DNA of 33,085 bases from Bacteroides sp. 519 (GCF_010500955.1 NZ_QVMJ01000029.1:1-33085); one strand, 5' to 3'; numbered from the stretch's first letter, positions 24,896-32,815 are shown. Notes: generated by a model from the sequence alone, not told the origin. Numbers and translations are program-made.

Positions 24896-25409
24896 CAGAA
24901 GTTTAAAATGCAAAATTTGTCGTCATTCAACACGCGGAGGTTTTATTCTGTTGATTAACAGTGTATTAAATGCGTGTTGAATGCCGTGTTGAGAAACGTT
25001 GTTACAAATTTGTCGTCACGCTTTGATGAGGGTAAAAGTTATAATGCTATTTGGCATTCTCTAAAGAACGGCGACAGTTTCACAGTAGGAAACCAACGGT
25101 TTCACGGTAGGAAACTAACTGTTTCACGGTAGGAAACCACTTGTTTTCTATGTAGAAAACCACTTGTTTTCTACGTATGAAACAACTTGTTTTCTACGTA
25201 TGAAACAACTTGTTTTCTATATAGGAAACTACTTGTTTCACCGCACAAAACAAGAATGAAACTAGTTGTTTCATGCACATCTCGCGTGCTGACAGTGCTG
25301 TAATGATATTTGCCAGCACACTTTGCCAGCACGCTTTAATGAGTTGTTAATCAGGGAAATAAAGCCTCTGCGTGTTGAATGACGACAAATTTTGCATTTT
25401 AAACTTCTG
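24896..25409. repeat. 514-bp non-coding element with 40-bp perfect terminal inverted repeats
   Basis: The terminal arms 24896-24935 and 25370-25409 are exact reverse complements over 40 bases, beginning CAGAAGTTTAAAATGC. Partial similarity continues inward for about 40 more bases (GATTAACA, ATTAAA and GCGTG remain aligned). The centre (25076-25275) is an array of about eight 22-23 bp units of the form GTTTC-N7-GAAAC. No open reading frame or transposase is present and no target-site duplication is obvious. Confidence 0.88.
25076..25275. repeat. Tandem array of GTTTC...GAAAC units, 22-23 bp period
   Basis: Units begin GTTTCACGGTAGGAAAC and drift to GTTTTCTACGTATGAAAC. Three units of 22 bp are followed by four of 23 bp, then degenerate copies. 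Each unit is an imperfect palindrome. There are no unique spacers, so it is not a CRISPR array. Confidence 0.85.
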
Positions 25410-25458
25410 GGAGGAGATAAATTTTAGTGTTTGGGGTTCAGTTAGAGATTGAAATTTT

Positions 25459-25551
25459 GAAACGCTGAGTTACGCTAAGTTACGCGGAGTTTTAGTTTTC
25501 CTGCGGCATCGAAATAAAAACTCTGCGTAACTCCGCGTAACTTAGCGTTTC
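25459..25551. repeat. Decamer-built inverted repeat upstream of the CobS-like gene
   Basis: The left arm (25459-25493) is a run of ACGCTGAGTT, ACGCTAAGTT, ACGCGGAGTT. The right arm (25516-25551) is the complementary run, and its units match the left ones best when shifted by one. The loop contains CTGCGGCATCG (25501-25511), shared in part with the loop at 5091-5103. Confidence 0.9.
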
Positions 25552-25612
25552 AATTCCAATCTGATTTGAACCAAAACTATGAAGCATGAATGCACGTTAT
25601 AGCAAAAAGTAT

Positions 25613-25620
25613 TATCTTTG
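25613..25620 (+). promoter_or_regulatory. -7 box (TATCTTTG) 6 bases before the CobS-like start
   Basis: TATCTTTG ends 6 bases before the ATG at 25627, again suggesting a leaderless or near-leaderless transcript. No -33 TTTG is seen at the standard distance. Confidence 0.5.
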
Positions 25621-25626
25621 GTGGTT

Positions 25627-26487
25627 ATGAAAAATAAAACAACCCAAATAGCCAAAAGCCTTACCCAAAAGCCCAAAGGTCTCTTCATATCCGATTTAAA
25701 GTGGAAGTTCCTGTATTATTGTGTGTTGTATGGTAAAAACACCTTGATAACCGGTCCCGCTGGAAGCGGTAAAACAATGACCATAAGACATTTAGCAAAA
25801 TCGTTTGAAAGTACCCGGCAGTTTTTTTATATAAACTGTGGAGCCTCGCAAGACCCTCGTTCCACTTTCATTGGCAATACCCACTACAATCAGGAAACAG
25901 GTACCTTCTTCTCTCAATCCTATTTTGTAAAAGCAATACAAATTCCTGATTCCATCATCATGCTCGATGAGATTTCACGCGCTCACCCCGAGGCATGGAA
26001 CATTCTGATGTCGGTGTTAGATGTTAACCAACGTTATCTCCGTTTGGATGAAGAAGTAGATTCACCAACCATCCGGGTAGCCGATGGAGTAACCTTTATG
26101 GCAACAGCCAATATTGGGAATGAATATACCTCCTCGCGAATCATGGACAAAGGACTATTAGACCGTTTCACCCATATCGAAATGGAATTGCTTGGAGTAG
26201 AGGAAGAAGTAAGACTTCTCCGCCAGAACTATCCGGACCTACCCCCCGACGCAGTAGATATCATTGCGCAAATAGCCGATAAAACGCGCAAAGAACTATA
26301 CTCCTATAACCCCCGACTTTCTTTTGCCATCTCTACCCGGCAAACACAGGAGTTGGCACACCTCATTCAAAACGGATTCTCGGTGCAGGAAGCTGCTGAA
26401 ATACTTATTTATCCATCCTACGACCCCACAGGGGGAAACGACAGCGAACGAACCTTTATTAAACAACTGGTACAGAAATATTTTTGA
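25627..26487 (+). CDS. MoxR/CobS-like AAA+ ATPase
   Basis: A 286-residue AAA+ ATPase. Walker A is G43-PAGSGK-T50, Walker B is IIMLDEIS (D114, E115), sensor 1 lies in FMATANIGNEY, and the arginine-finger segment is LLDRFTHIEM. The layout is that of the MoxR/CobS group, which remodels or loads cofactors into target complexes with a VWA-domain partner. The gene overlaps its VWA partner by 4 bases. No cobalamin or magnesium-chelatase genes are nearby, so a cobaltochelatase role is not supported. The frame opens with TTG at 25618, but ATG 25627 gives the better start. The target of the pair is unknown. Confidence 0.9.
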   Translation: MKNKTTQIAKSLTQKPKGLFISDLKWKFLYYCVLYGKNTLITGPAGSGKTMTIRHLAKSFESTRQFFYINCGASQDPRSTFIGNTHYNQETGTFFSQSYFVKAIQIPDSIIMLDEISRAHPEAWNILMSVLDVNQRYLRLDEEVDSPTIRVADGVTFMATANIGNEYTSSRIMDKGLLDRFTHIEMELLGVEEEVRLLRQNYPDLPPDAVDIIAQIADKTRKELYSYNPRLSFAISTRQTQELAHLIQNGFSVQEAAEILIYPSYDPTGGNDSERTFIKQLVQKYF

Positions 26488-28388
26488 AAGATAACAAACA
26501 ACTTTCGGACTATTGGTTAGAAGATGATGATTATGAATTATCTAACCTCTACACCCTCCTTAAACTTCAGGGGGCGGTTACTAACTTTGTAAAAATTATC
26601 TCAGGTCGTGATATTCCGGTAGAGTTTCAGTATGGCAACGAGAAGTCTAGTTTGAAGCGGATTATCATTCCGGCTAAACTTACTAATATAGATGCTACCG
26701 TAGGAGTGGCCATTCACGAAACAATGGCTTTACTCTATACCAAAAAGTGGTGTATGTCTCGTTTTATCGATTTATTGAACGACAATTATTTGTCGGAACA
26801 CACCGGCTATCCTGAGTTGATAACCTCTGCCGCCCGATACAAATTTAAAGGTATTATTCGTGGAGAACTGGAATTAATTTTCCAAATGCTTGAGTATTGG
26901 CGACTCGACGATCTGGCCATTCAACTATCTCCCGGCTACAAAGGATACATTACTACTGCCTACAAAGAAGTGCTGCGCCCCGAAGACACTTTGGCCGACA
27001 TCGAAGTACTTTTTAAAATAGAAACAAACAACCATCGTCATTTTCATTTCAAACGTCGTGCTTTATTCTTTGTTTTCTTTTCGCTCATACAAAGCAGCAA
27101 ACACTTTTCGGGGTCGATAAAGGGATATTTACCCTCTTGGATTACCAACGATGTGTATTATTTAAAGCTTATACAGTTAGTTGATATCAATAACCTTTCA
27201 CGCTTGAAAAGTACGGAAGATACAGTAGAACTTTCTATCTGCATTTGGGAATGGATAAACCGATATGCTGCCGAAACCTATCAGATTGATTATTTGCTCT
27301 TTGCTGTTAAAGACGACGACTCTCCGATGGATGCCTACACCGAAAAAGTTTTTACCAGATCGGAAGAACTGGCAGATAGCATCAGTCGTGCTCTTGCACA
27401 AGAAAATCCCAAAGAAAGCATATCGGATGAAGAACGGAAAAAGCTTAAACTGCTGTCGGCCCGTAATTCATCGGCCGACTATACTACTACCTATAAAGGT
27501 AGAAAGGTGAAAACTGTGGTGATAGAGCATTTTACCCACAACCTATTGGCTACGAAAGATTTGGATTTTCTTGATGTTGCCAACACGTATGAAACAGAAA
27601 AAACAATTGTGGCCGGCATTCGTCTGGGTAAACAGTTAGCTCGCCGCATAGCTTTCCGAAACAACTCCCGGTCTACGCATTATACCCGTTTAACCAAAGG
27701 AAACCTGGATGGACGGCTCTTGCACACGCTTGCTTATGGCAACGAAAAGATTTTCTGCGAAAACCGGAACGAGTCGTTTCCTTCCATGAATTTTCATATC
27801 TCTATTGATGGCTCTTATTCTATGGGGCAGAGTTGTTTTTTGCAAAGTATTAAAAACGCTGTTGCACTGGCCAAGGTAGGGCAATTGACCCACAATCTGG
27901 ATATAGTAATTTCCTTCCGTTACCACACAAAAGTGAATAACAATAATTGCCCTCTATTATTAATTGCGTATGATAGCAGGGTAGATAACTTCTCTAAAAT
28001 AACCCAGTTATTTAAATATTTGAAAGCGGCTGGTCCCACAGCCGAAGGATTATGCTACAATGCCATAGCCAGTCAGATAGAAAAAAGAAGGCTCCCCGGC
28101 GAAGTCAGCTATTTTATCAATCTGTTCGACGGTATGCCTACTTTCCTGTTAGATGAAGATTGCGTGTACGAAGGCCAACCCGCCTTTGACCATACCCGGA
28201 TAGAGGTTCAGCGCATGAGGAAAAAGAAAATCCGCGTTCTTTCTTATTTTATTGTAGAGAAAAAATGGGTGACGGATAACTTTAAAAACATAGAATATAT
28301 GTATGGCAATGATGCCCGAAAGATCAATATGAATGATCTGTCGGAGTTGGCAAGGACTATTAATGAGATGATTAGGAAAGGAGAATAG
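26484..28388 (+). CDS. CobT-like VWA-domain protein, partner of the MoxR/CobS-like ATPase
   Basis: A 634-residue protein. The first 400 residues are helical and unassigned. The C-terminal third is a von Willebrand factor A domain with a MIDAS D442-G-S444-Y-S446 in HISIDGSYSMG, a likely MIDAS Thr in GPTAEGLCYN, and a distal Asp in INLFDGMP. The order resembles the CobT C-terminus. No ATG is close to the 5' end. The likely start is TTG at 26484, overlapping the ATPase stop as TTGA; the next Met is about 80 residues in. Coupled translation fits a 1:1 or fixed-ratio complex. Substrate and role are unknown. A Crp/Fnr gene follows after 119 bases. Confidence 0.85.
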   Translation: MKDNKQLSDYWLEDDDYELSNLYTLLKLQGAVTNFVKIISGRDIPVEFQYGNEKSSLKRIIIPAKLTNIDATVGVAIHETMALLYTKKWCMSRFIDLLNDNYLSEHTGYPELITSAARYKFKGIIRGELELIFQMLEYWRLDDLAIQLSPGYKGYITTAYKEVLRPEDTLADIEVLFKIETNNHRHFHFKRRALFFVFFSLIQSSKHFSGSIKGYLPSWITNDVYYLKLIQLVDINNLSRLKSTEDTVELSICIWEWINRYAAETYQIDYLLFAVKDDDSPMDAYTEKVFTRSEELADSISRALAQENPKESISDEERKKLKLLSARNSSADYTTTYKGRKVKTVVIEHFTHNLLATKDLDFLDVANTYETEKTIVAGIRLGKQLARRIAFRNNSRSTHYTRLTKGNLDGRLLHTLAYGNEKIFCENRNESFPSMNFHISIDGSYSMGQSCFLQSIKNAVALAKVGQLTHNLDIVISFRYHTKVNNNNCPLLLIAYDSRVDNFSKITQLFKYLKAAGPTAEGLCYNAIASQIEKRRLPGEVSYFINLFDGMPTFLLDEDCVYEGQPAFDHTRIEVQRMRKKKIRVLSYFIVEKKWVTDNFKNIEYMYGNDARKINMNDLSELARTINEMIRKGE

Positions 28389-28473
28389 CATTACTCAGTG
28401 ACTAAATATTCAAATAATAATAAAAAAACCAAAAAAGAAGAACAAAGTACTAACAATACACATCAATTATTGT

Positions 28474-28495
28474 TACATTTGTTTATATAATAAAC
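28474..28495 (+). promoter_or_regulatory. -7 box and adjoining palindrome before the Crp/Fnr gene
   Basis: TACATTTG (28474-28481) matches TAnnTTTG. It runs into GTTTAT-ATA-ATAAAC (28481-28495), a perfect 6-bp inverted repeat with a 3-base centre. The palindrome would cover the transcription start, a position suited to repression, possibly by the Crp/Fnr protein itself. Confidence 0.45.
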
Positions 28496-28507
28496 GTTAG
28501 AGAACAG

Positions 28508-29200
28508 ATGAATACAATGTTTAGCACTTTGTTGCAATTACCACTATTCCAAGGGTTGAGTCAGGAAGACTTCACAAACATACTGGGGAGAGTAAGGCTA
28601 CACTTTTCCAAACATAAAGAGGGCGAAATTATTATTCATGAAAAAGAACCTTGTACCAAACTGGTTTTTCTTTTGCAGGGAGAAATTACTGCCACTACCA
28701 TATCGGAGGACAAAACTTTTTCTTTGGCCGAGAAATTTCAAGGACCTTATTTAGTTGAGCCCTATTCTCTTTTTGGAATGAATACTAATTACCGCTCTAC
28801 ATATACCGCTTCGTCGAATATTGGTATGGTGAGCATTGATAAAATCTTTATTCTGAAAGAATTGTTTAAGTACGAGATATTCAGGTTGAATTTTGCCAAT
28901 ATGATTTGCAGCAAAATACAATCGTTCTATAAAAAAACATGGAACCTCGCTCCGGAAAGTGTGGAAGACAAAATTGTACGTTTCGTTTTAACACTCATTG
29001 AAAAGCCGGAAGGCGAGAAATCTATTAAAATAAGAATGGAAGATTTGGCCCGCCATGTAGACGATACCCGATTAAATGTATCGAAGGCCTTGAACGATTT
29101 ACAGGAAAAGGGCTTGGTTGAATTAAATCGAAAAGAAATCTTTATTCCAAATGGTTTATCATTACTGGAACGAAAGAAACCGGAACCAGAGCATACTTAA
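28508..29200 (+). CDS. Crp/Fnr-family transcriptional regulator
   Basis: A 230-residue regulator with an N-terminal cyclic-nucleotide-binding-type beta roll (PLFQGLSQEDFTNIL through FLLQGEITATTISEDKTF), a long dimerisation helix, and a C-terminal winged helix (IRMEDLARHVDDTRLNVSKALNDLQEKGLVEL). There is no Cys cluster for an iron-sulfur centre of the Fnr kind. The effector is not clear from sequence. It lies between the MoxR/VWA pair and aroA on the same strand and has its own -7 box. Confidence 0.9.
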   Translation: MNTMFSTLLQLPLFQGLSQEDFTNILGRVRLHFSKHKEGEIIIHEKEPCTKLVFLLQGEITATTISEDKTFSLAEKFQGPYLVEPYSLFGMNTNYRSTYTASSNIGMVSIDKIFILKELFKYEIFRLNFANMICSKIQSFYKKTWNLAPESVEDKIVRFVLTLIEKPEGEKSIKIRMEDLARHVDDTRLNVSKALNDLQEKGLVELNRKEIFIPNGLSLLERKKPEPEHT

Positions 29201-29211
29201 ATTCAATAATC

Positions 29212-29273
29212 AGCTACGAGTTACAAGTTATGGGTTGAAGCAACACACATAACAAGTAGCTCGTAACTTGTAA
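29212..29273. repeat. Heptamer-built inverted repeat between crp/fnr-like gene and aroA
   Basis: The left arm (29212-29232) and right arm (29248-29273) are 7-bp units of the TACGAGT/TACAAGT type, in partly permuted order. The units are the same as those at 4337-4406. It begins 11 bases after the stop and ends 14 bases before the aroA ATG. Confidence 0.82.
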
Positions 29274-29287
29274 TATTATTCGTAATA

Positions 29288-30517
29288 ATGCAATACAAAT
29301 TATCATTCCCCAAAGCTATACAAACAACTATTCAGTTGCCCTCTTCAAAAAGTATAAGTAACCGTGCATTGATAATAAATGCGTTGGCTAAAGGAACCAT
29401 CCCTCCCAGTAATCTTTCCGATTGTGATGATACCTGCGTTATGATAAAGGCCCTTTCCGGTCATCACGACATTGTGGATATTATGGCTGCCGGTACCAGT
29501 ATGCGGTTTCTGACGGCATATTTCAGTGTTACCCCCGGCGCTCGTATTATTACCGGAACAGAAAGAATGAAGCAGCGCCCCATCCGTATTCTTGTAGATG
29601 CGTTGCGCCAACTGGGTGCCGATATTGAATATGTTGAAAACGAAGGGTATCCACCTTTGCGCATAACCGGAAAGGAACTAACCAAAAATGAAATATCCTT
29701 GCCGGGCAATGTTAGCTCGCAATACATCTCGGCCTTGTTAATGATTGCCCCAGTACTAACAAACGGATTAAACATATTCCTCACCGGAGAAATTATATCG
29801 TTACCTTACATCAACCTCACGCTGCAACTGATGAAAGAATTTGGAGTTGAGGCTGTGTGGCACTCGGAGAATAGCTTGCAGATAGCACCACAAACATACA
29901 CCAGCATTCCTTATACAGTAGAGAGTGATTGGAGTGCGGCTTCTTACTGGTATCAGATTACTGCACTGGCCGATAAAGCAGAAATTATTCTGCCCGGATT
30001 ACTATCTGATAGTTACCAAGGCGATCATCGTGGAGCCGAGGTGTTTGAAAAGCTGGGAGTAAAAACAACTTTTACCAAAGAAGGAGTATTACTTACCAAA
30101 AAGCAGACCCCGGTTGATAGGTTGGAAGAAGACTTTTCGGATATCCCCGATCTGGCACAAACATTTGCTGTTACTTGTGCATTGCTGAATATTCCGTTCC
30201 GGTTTACCGGATTGCAAACATTAAAAATTAAAGAAACCGATCGCATATCTGCTTTAATAGCCGAACTGGCAAAATTAGGATATGTATTGAAGGACGAAGA
30301 CGATTCTATCCTGATTTGGAACGGCGAACGAACCGCCCAACAGAACATTCCTATTATAAAAACTTACGAGGATCATCGCATGGCAATGGCCTTTGCACCC
30401 GCTGCAATGTATTACCCGGAAATAAGGATAGACGAACCACAGGTTGTTACCAAATCGTATCCCGGGTTCTGGAATGATTTGCAAAAAGCGGCAGTCGAAA
30501 TAAACCATAATTCATAA
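29288..30517 (+). CDS. aroA: 3-phosphoshikimate 1-carboxyvinyltransferase (EPSP synthase)
   Basis: A 409-residue enzyme of the shikimate pathway that joins phosphoenolpyruvate to shikimate-3-phosphate. Visible motifs are LPSSKSISNRALI (phosphate-binding Lys and Arg), AAGTSMRFLTA, ERMKQRPI, DIPDLAQTFAV (catalytic Asp region), KIKETDRI and EDHRMAMAFA. The usual first motif has Gly where this protein has Ser (LPSSKS), a difference seen in some Bacteroidetes. Length is slightly below the usual 430 residues but all key motifs are present. Confidence 0.96.
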   Translation: MQYKLSFPKAIQTTIQLPSSKSISNRALIINALAKGTIPPSNLSDCDDTCVMIKALSGHHDIVDIMAAGTSMRFLTAYFSVTPGARIITGTERMKQRPIRILVDALRQLGADIEYVENEGYPPLRITGKELTKNEISLPGNVSSQYISALLMIAPVLTNGLNIFLTGEIISLPYINLTLQLMKEFGVEAVWHSENSLQIAPQTYTSIPYTVESDWSAASYWYQITALADKAEIILPGLLSDSYQGDHRGAEVFEKLGVKTTFTKEGVLLTKKQTPVDRLEEDFSDIPDLAQTFAVTCALLNIPFRFTGLQTLKIKETDRISALIAELAKLGYVLKDEDDSILIWNGERTAQQNIPIIKTYEDHRMAMAFAPAAMYYPEIRIDEPQVVTKSYPGFWNDLQKAAVEINHNS

Positions 30518-30557
30518 AAGTTGCCCGGAATTAGGGGTTATTGGGATAAGTTTTTTA

Positions 30558-31091
30558 TTGCCTGTAAGTATTACAAGTGTAGAAGGAGCCGATGCTGATA
30601 AATGCTGCCAAACTATTTATTTCATTCTGCGCGGTGCTATGGATGCCAGCAACATGGTATTGTTAGACCGCAGTAAATGGGAAGTATTGGAAGCCTCGTC
30701 CGAAGAGCCACGCGAAGGCGAATGGGGCAACAGCGGATTGAAAGAAGCATGTATTGATGGCGACAACAGATCGTTCTGGGGTTCGGCATGGAGTGATAGC
30801 CATCCACAACCACCACACTGGATTATTATTGATATGAAAGAAAAAGTGGAAGCACAGGGACTTTCTATCCGTGCTCGTCGCGAAGGATACGATGCTGCCA
30901 AAGAACTAACAGTAGAAGTAAGTGACGATAACGAGAACTGGACAGTAGCTGCCAAGATCAAAGATATCACTGCACAAGGAGAATTCCGTGCATTCTTTCC
31001 CGAACCTGTAACTGGCCGTTACCTGAAAGTAACAATCACAGCAGTAAGCGGAGGCCCGCATGTAACCGTAAGTGAACTGGCTTTGTTTTAA
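30558..31091 (+). pseudogene. C-terminal remnant of a DUF1735-type / discoidin-domain lipoprotein
   Basis: A reading frame of about 177 residues that begins without a signal peptide or lipobox. Residues 1-25 (LPVSITSVEGADADKCCQT with YFILRG) resemble the end of a DUF1735-type domain of Bacteroidetes glycan-binding lipoproteins. The rest is an F5/8 type C (discoidin) domain, from LLDRSKWEVLEASSEEPREG to VTVSELALF. No ATG matches the homologous start: the first codon is TTG, the frame runs open upstream to inside aroA, and the first ATG (30642) would remove the DUF1735 part. The 5' two-thirds of the gene are missing, so this is probably a deletion remnant. It lies just before a GH29 fucosidase, its likely former partner. 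Confidence 0.75.
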
Positions 31092-31094
31092 GTT

Positions 31095-31363
31095 GCCAAT
31101 CTATTGGCTTTGATATGCCAATAGATTAACGTTGATATGCCAGTAGATTTTGATCATTAACACCCGGGTGTTAGGTTTGTGAAGACCCGGGTGTTGACGC
31201 ACTGAACACCCGGGTGTTCAATACCTGAAGACCCGGGTGTTAACAAACTGAAGACCCGGGTGTTCACAAACCAAAAAAACTGCATTTTGTATTGTAATCG
31301 AGTGATATTATAACTAAAATCAATAACCAAAATAACTAAAATCAATAACCAAATAACTAAAAC
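31095..31363. repeat. Three successive tandem arrays with 22-23 bp period before the fucosidase
   Basis: First is a small hairpin GCCAATCTATTGGC (31095-31108), then two direct copies of TTGATATGCCAATAGATT 22 bp apart (31110, 31132). Next are five copies of AA(C/G)ACCCGGGTGTT starting at 31159, 31182, 31205, 31228 and 31251, exactly 23 bp apart, each with the palindrome ACCCGGGT. Last are two and a half copies of ATAACTAAAATCAATAACC, 22 bp apart (31310, 31332), ending at the fucosidase ATG. Confidence 0.92.
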
Positions 31364-32815
31364 ATGAACATCAGGAAACTAACAACAATGGCAGCTTTTG
31401 CCGCACTAACAATTCCTTTGGTGGCACAAAAAGCCCCCGAACCAGCGGGACTTACACCCAATTCTCGCCAGATTGAATGGTATAACCGCGAAATGATTGC
31501 TTTCTTTCACTTCGGTATCAACACCTTCGAAGATTTTGTAAACGAAGGAGATGGAAGGGCAAATACAGCCATCTTCAATCCTACTGCATTGGATTGTGGA
31601 CAATGGATGCGTACATTGCAAGCCGCAGGAATCCCCAGTGCTATCCTTACTGCCAAGCATGCCGACGGATTTTGCCTGTGGCCCAGTAAGTACACCGACT
31701 ATTGTGTAAAGAACTCAACATGGAAAGACGGCAAAGGAGATGTTGTCCGTGAGTTTGTTGATGCTTGCGAAGAATATGGAATCAAAGCGGGAATCTATTT
31801 AGGACCGCACGACCGTTACGAACATCTTTCACCACTTTATAACACCCAGCGATATAAAGATTACTACGGACATCAACTAAACGAACTGATGAGCGATTAC
31901 GGAAAGATTTGGGAAACCTGGTGGGACGGCGCCGGTGCCGATGAATTGACTACCCCTATCTATACTCATTGGTATAACATTGTACGCTCTAAACAACCGG
32001 ATTGCGTAATATTCGGAACCAAAAACTCTTACCGCTTTGCTGATGTACGCTGGATGGGTAACGAAGCCGGACACACTGGCGATCCTTGTTGGGCTACTAC
32101 CGATTCAATTAGCATTCGCGATGAAGCCGCCCATTATCAAGGATTAAACGAGGGATTCTTTGGAGGCGATGCCTATGTACCTGCCGAAACAGATGTATCT
32201 ATTCGCCCAAGTTGGTTCTATCATGAAGAAGAAGATAACCGCGTAAAGAGTGTTCAGGAACTATGGGATATTTACTGTACATCTGTTGGTCGCAACAGTG
32301 TTCTGCTTATAAACTTTCCTCCCGATCGCCGGGGATTACTGCACAGTACAGACTCCTTGCATATGGCTTTACTTAGAAAGGGGCTCGACGAAACATTCGG
32401 TACCAATCTGCTCAAAGGTTCTAAAGTAAAAGCAAGCAATGTGCGTGGTAATAAGTTCAAAGCCGAAAATATGCTCGACACAGATAAAACCACTTATTTT
32501 GCAACAAGCGATTCGCACAAAACAGCCAATGTAGAATTTGCACTTCCACGTCAAACAGAATTCGACTGTGCCATGATACAAGAAGTTATCGAACTGGGAC
32601 ACCGTACCAACAAATGGAGCATTGAATATTCCAATGATGGCAAAAACTGGACAGCTATACCCGAAGCTACCAATAAGCAATCAATAGGTTACAAATGGAT
32701 TGTACGCTTTGAACCTGTAAAAGCCCGTTATGTACGTTTGAATATTCAAGACGGTAGGGCCTGTCCGGCAATTCATACGTTTGGGGTTTATAAGCAATCA
32801 AGTATCTTAAAGTAA
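31364..32815 (+). CDS. GH29 alpha-L-fucosidase with C-terminal F5/8 type C domain
   Basis: A 483-residue secreted glycoside hydrolase. The signal peptide is MNIRKLTTMAAFAALTIPLVAQ. The GH29 barrel is seen in MIAFFHFGINTFEDF, ILTAKHADGFCLWPSKYTDY and IKAGIYLGPHDRYE. The candidate nucleophile is D188 in ETWWDGAG. The acid/base residue cannot be fixed by eye. From about residue 345 a discoidin (CBM32-like) domain follows (LLKGSKVKASNVRG to IHTFGVYK). It should release terminal L-fucose from host or plant glycans in the periplasm. There is no SusC/SusD pair in the window, so the locus may be an orphan or eroded utilisation locus, as the adjacent gene remnant suggests. Confidence 0.93.
   Translation: MNIRKLTTMAAFAALTIPLVAQKAPEPAGLTPNSRQIEWYNREMIAFFHFGINTFEDFVNEGDGRANTAIFNPTALDCGQWMRTLQAAGIPSAILTAKHADGFCLWPSKYTDYCVKNSTWKDGKGDVVREFVDACEEYGIKAGIYLGPHDRYEHLSPLYNTQRYKDYYGHQLNELMSDYGKIWETWWDGAGADELTTPIYTHWYNIVRSKQPDCVIFGTKNSYRFADVRWMGNEAGHTGDPCWATTDSISIRDEAAHYQGLNEGFFGGDAYVPAETDVSIRPSWFYHEEEDNRVKSVQELWDIYCTSVGRNSVLLINFPPDRRGLLHSTDSLHMALLRKGLDETFGTNLLKGSKVKASNVRGNKFKAENMLDTDKTTYFATSDSHKTANVEFALPRQTEFDCAMIQEVIELGHRTNKWSIEYSNDGKNWTAIPEATNKQSIGYKWIVRFEPVKARYVRLNIQDGRACPAIHTFGVYKQSSILK

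Noticed and set aside
25076..25275. Possible CRISPR array
   Set aside because: Units of 22-23 bp follow each other directly with no unique spacers, and no cas genes are in the window.
24896..25409. Autonomous insertion sequence
   Set aside because: Terminal inverted repeats are present but there is no transposase frame and no clear target-site duplication.
20847..25626. DGR reverse transcriptase or template repeat near the variable genes
   Set aside because: No reading frame with a YxDD-type motif and no AAC-rich near copy of the variable stretch was found; neighbours are efflux genes, rpsA and repeats.
25627..28388. Cobaltochelatase subunits CobS/CobT
   Set aside because: No CobN or other cobalamin genes are nearby, and the VWA protein's N-terminal region does not look like CobT.
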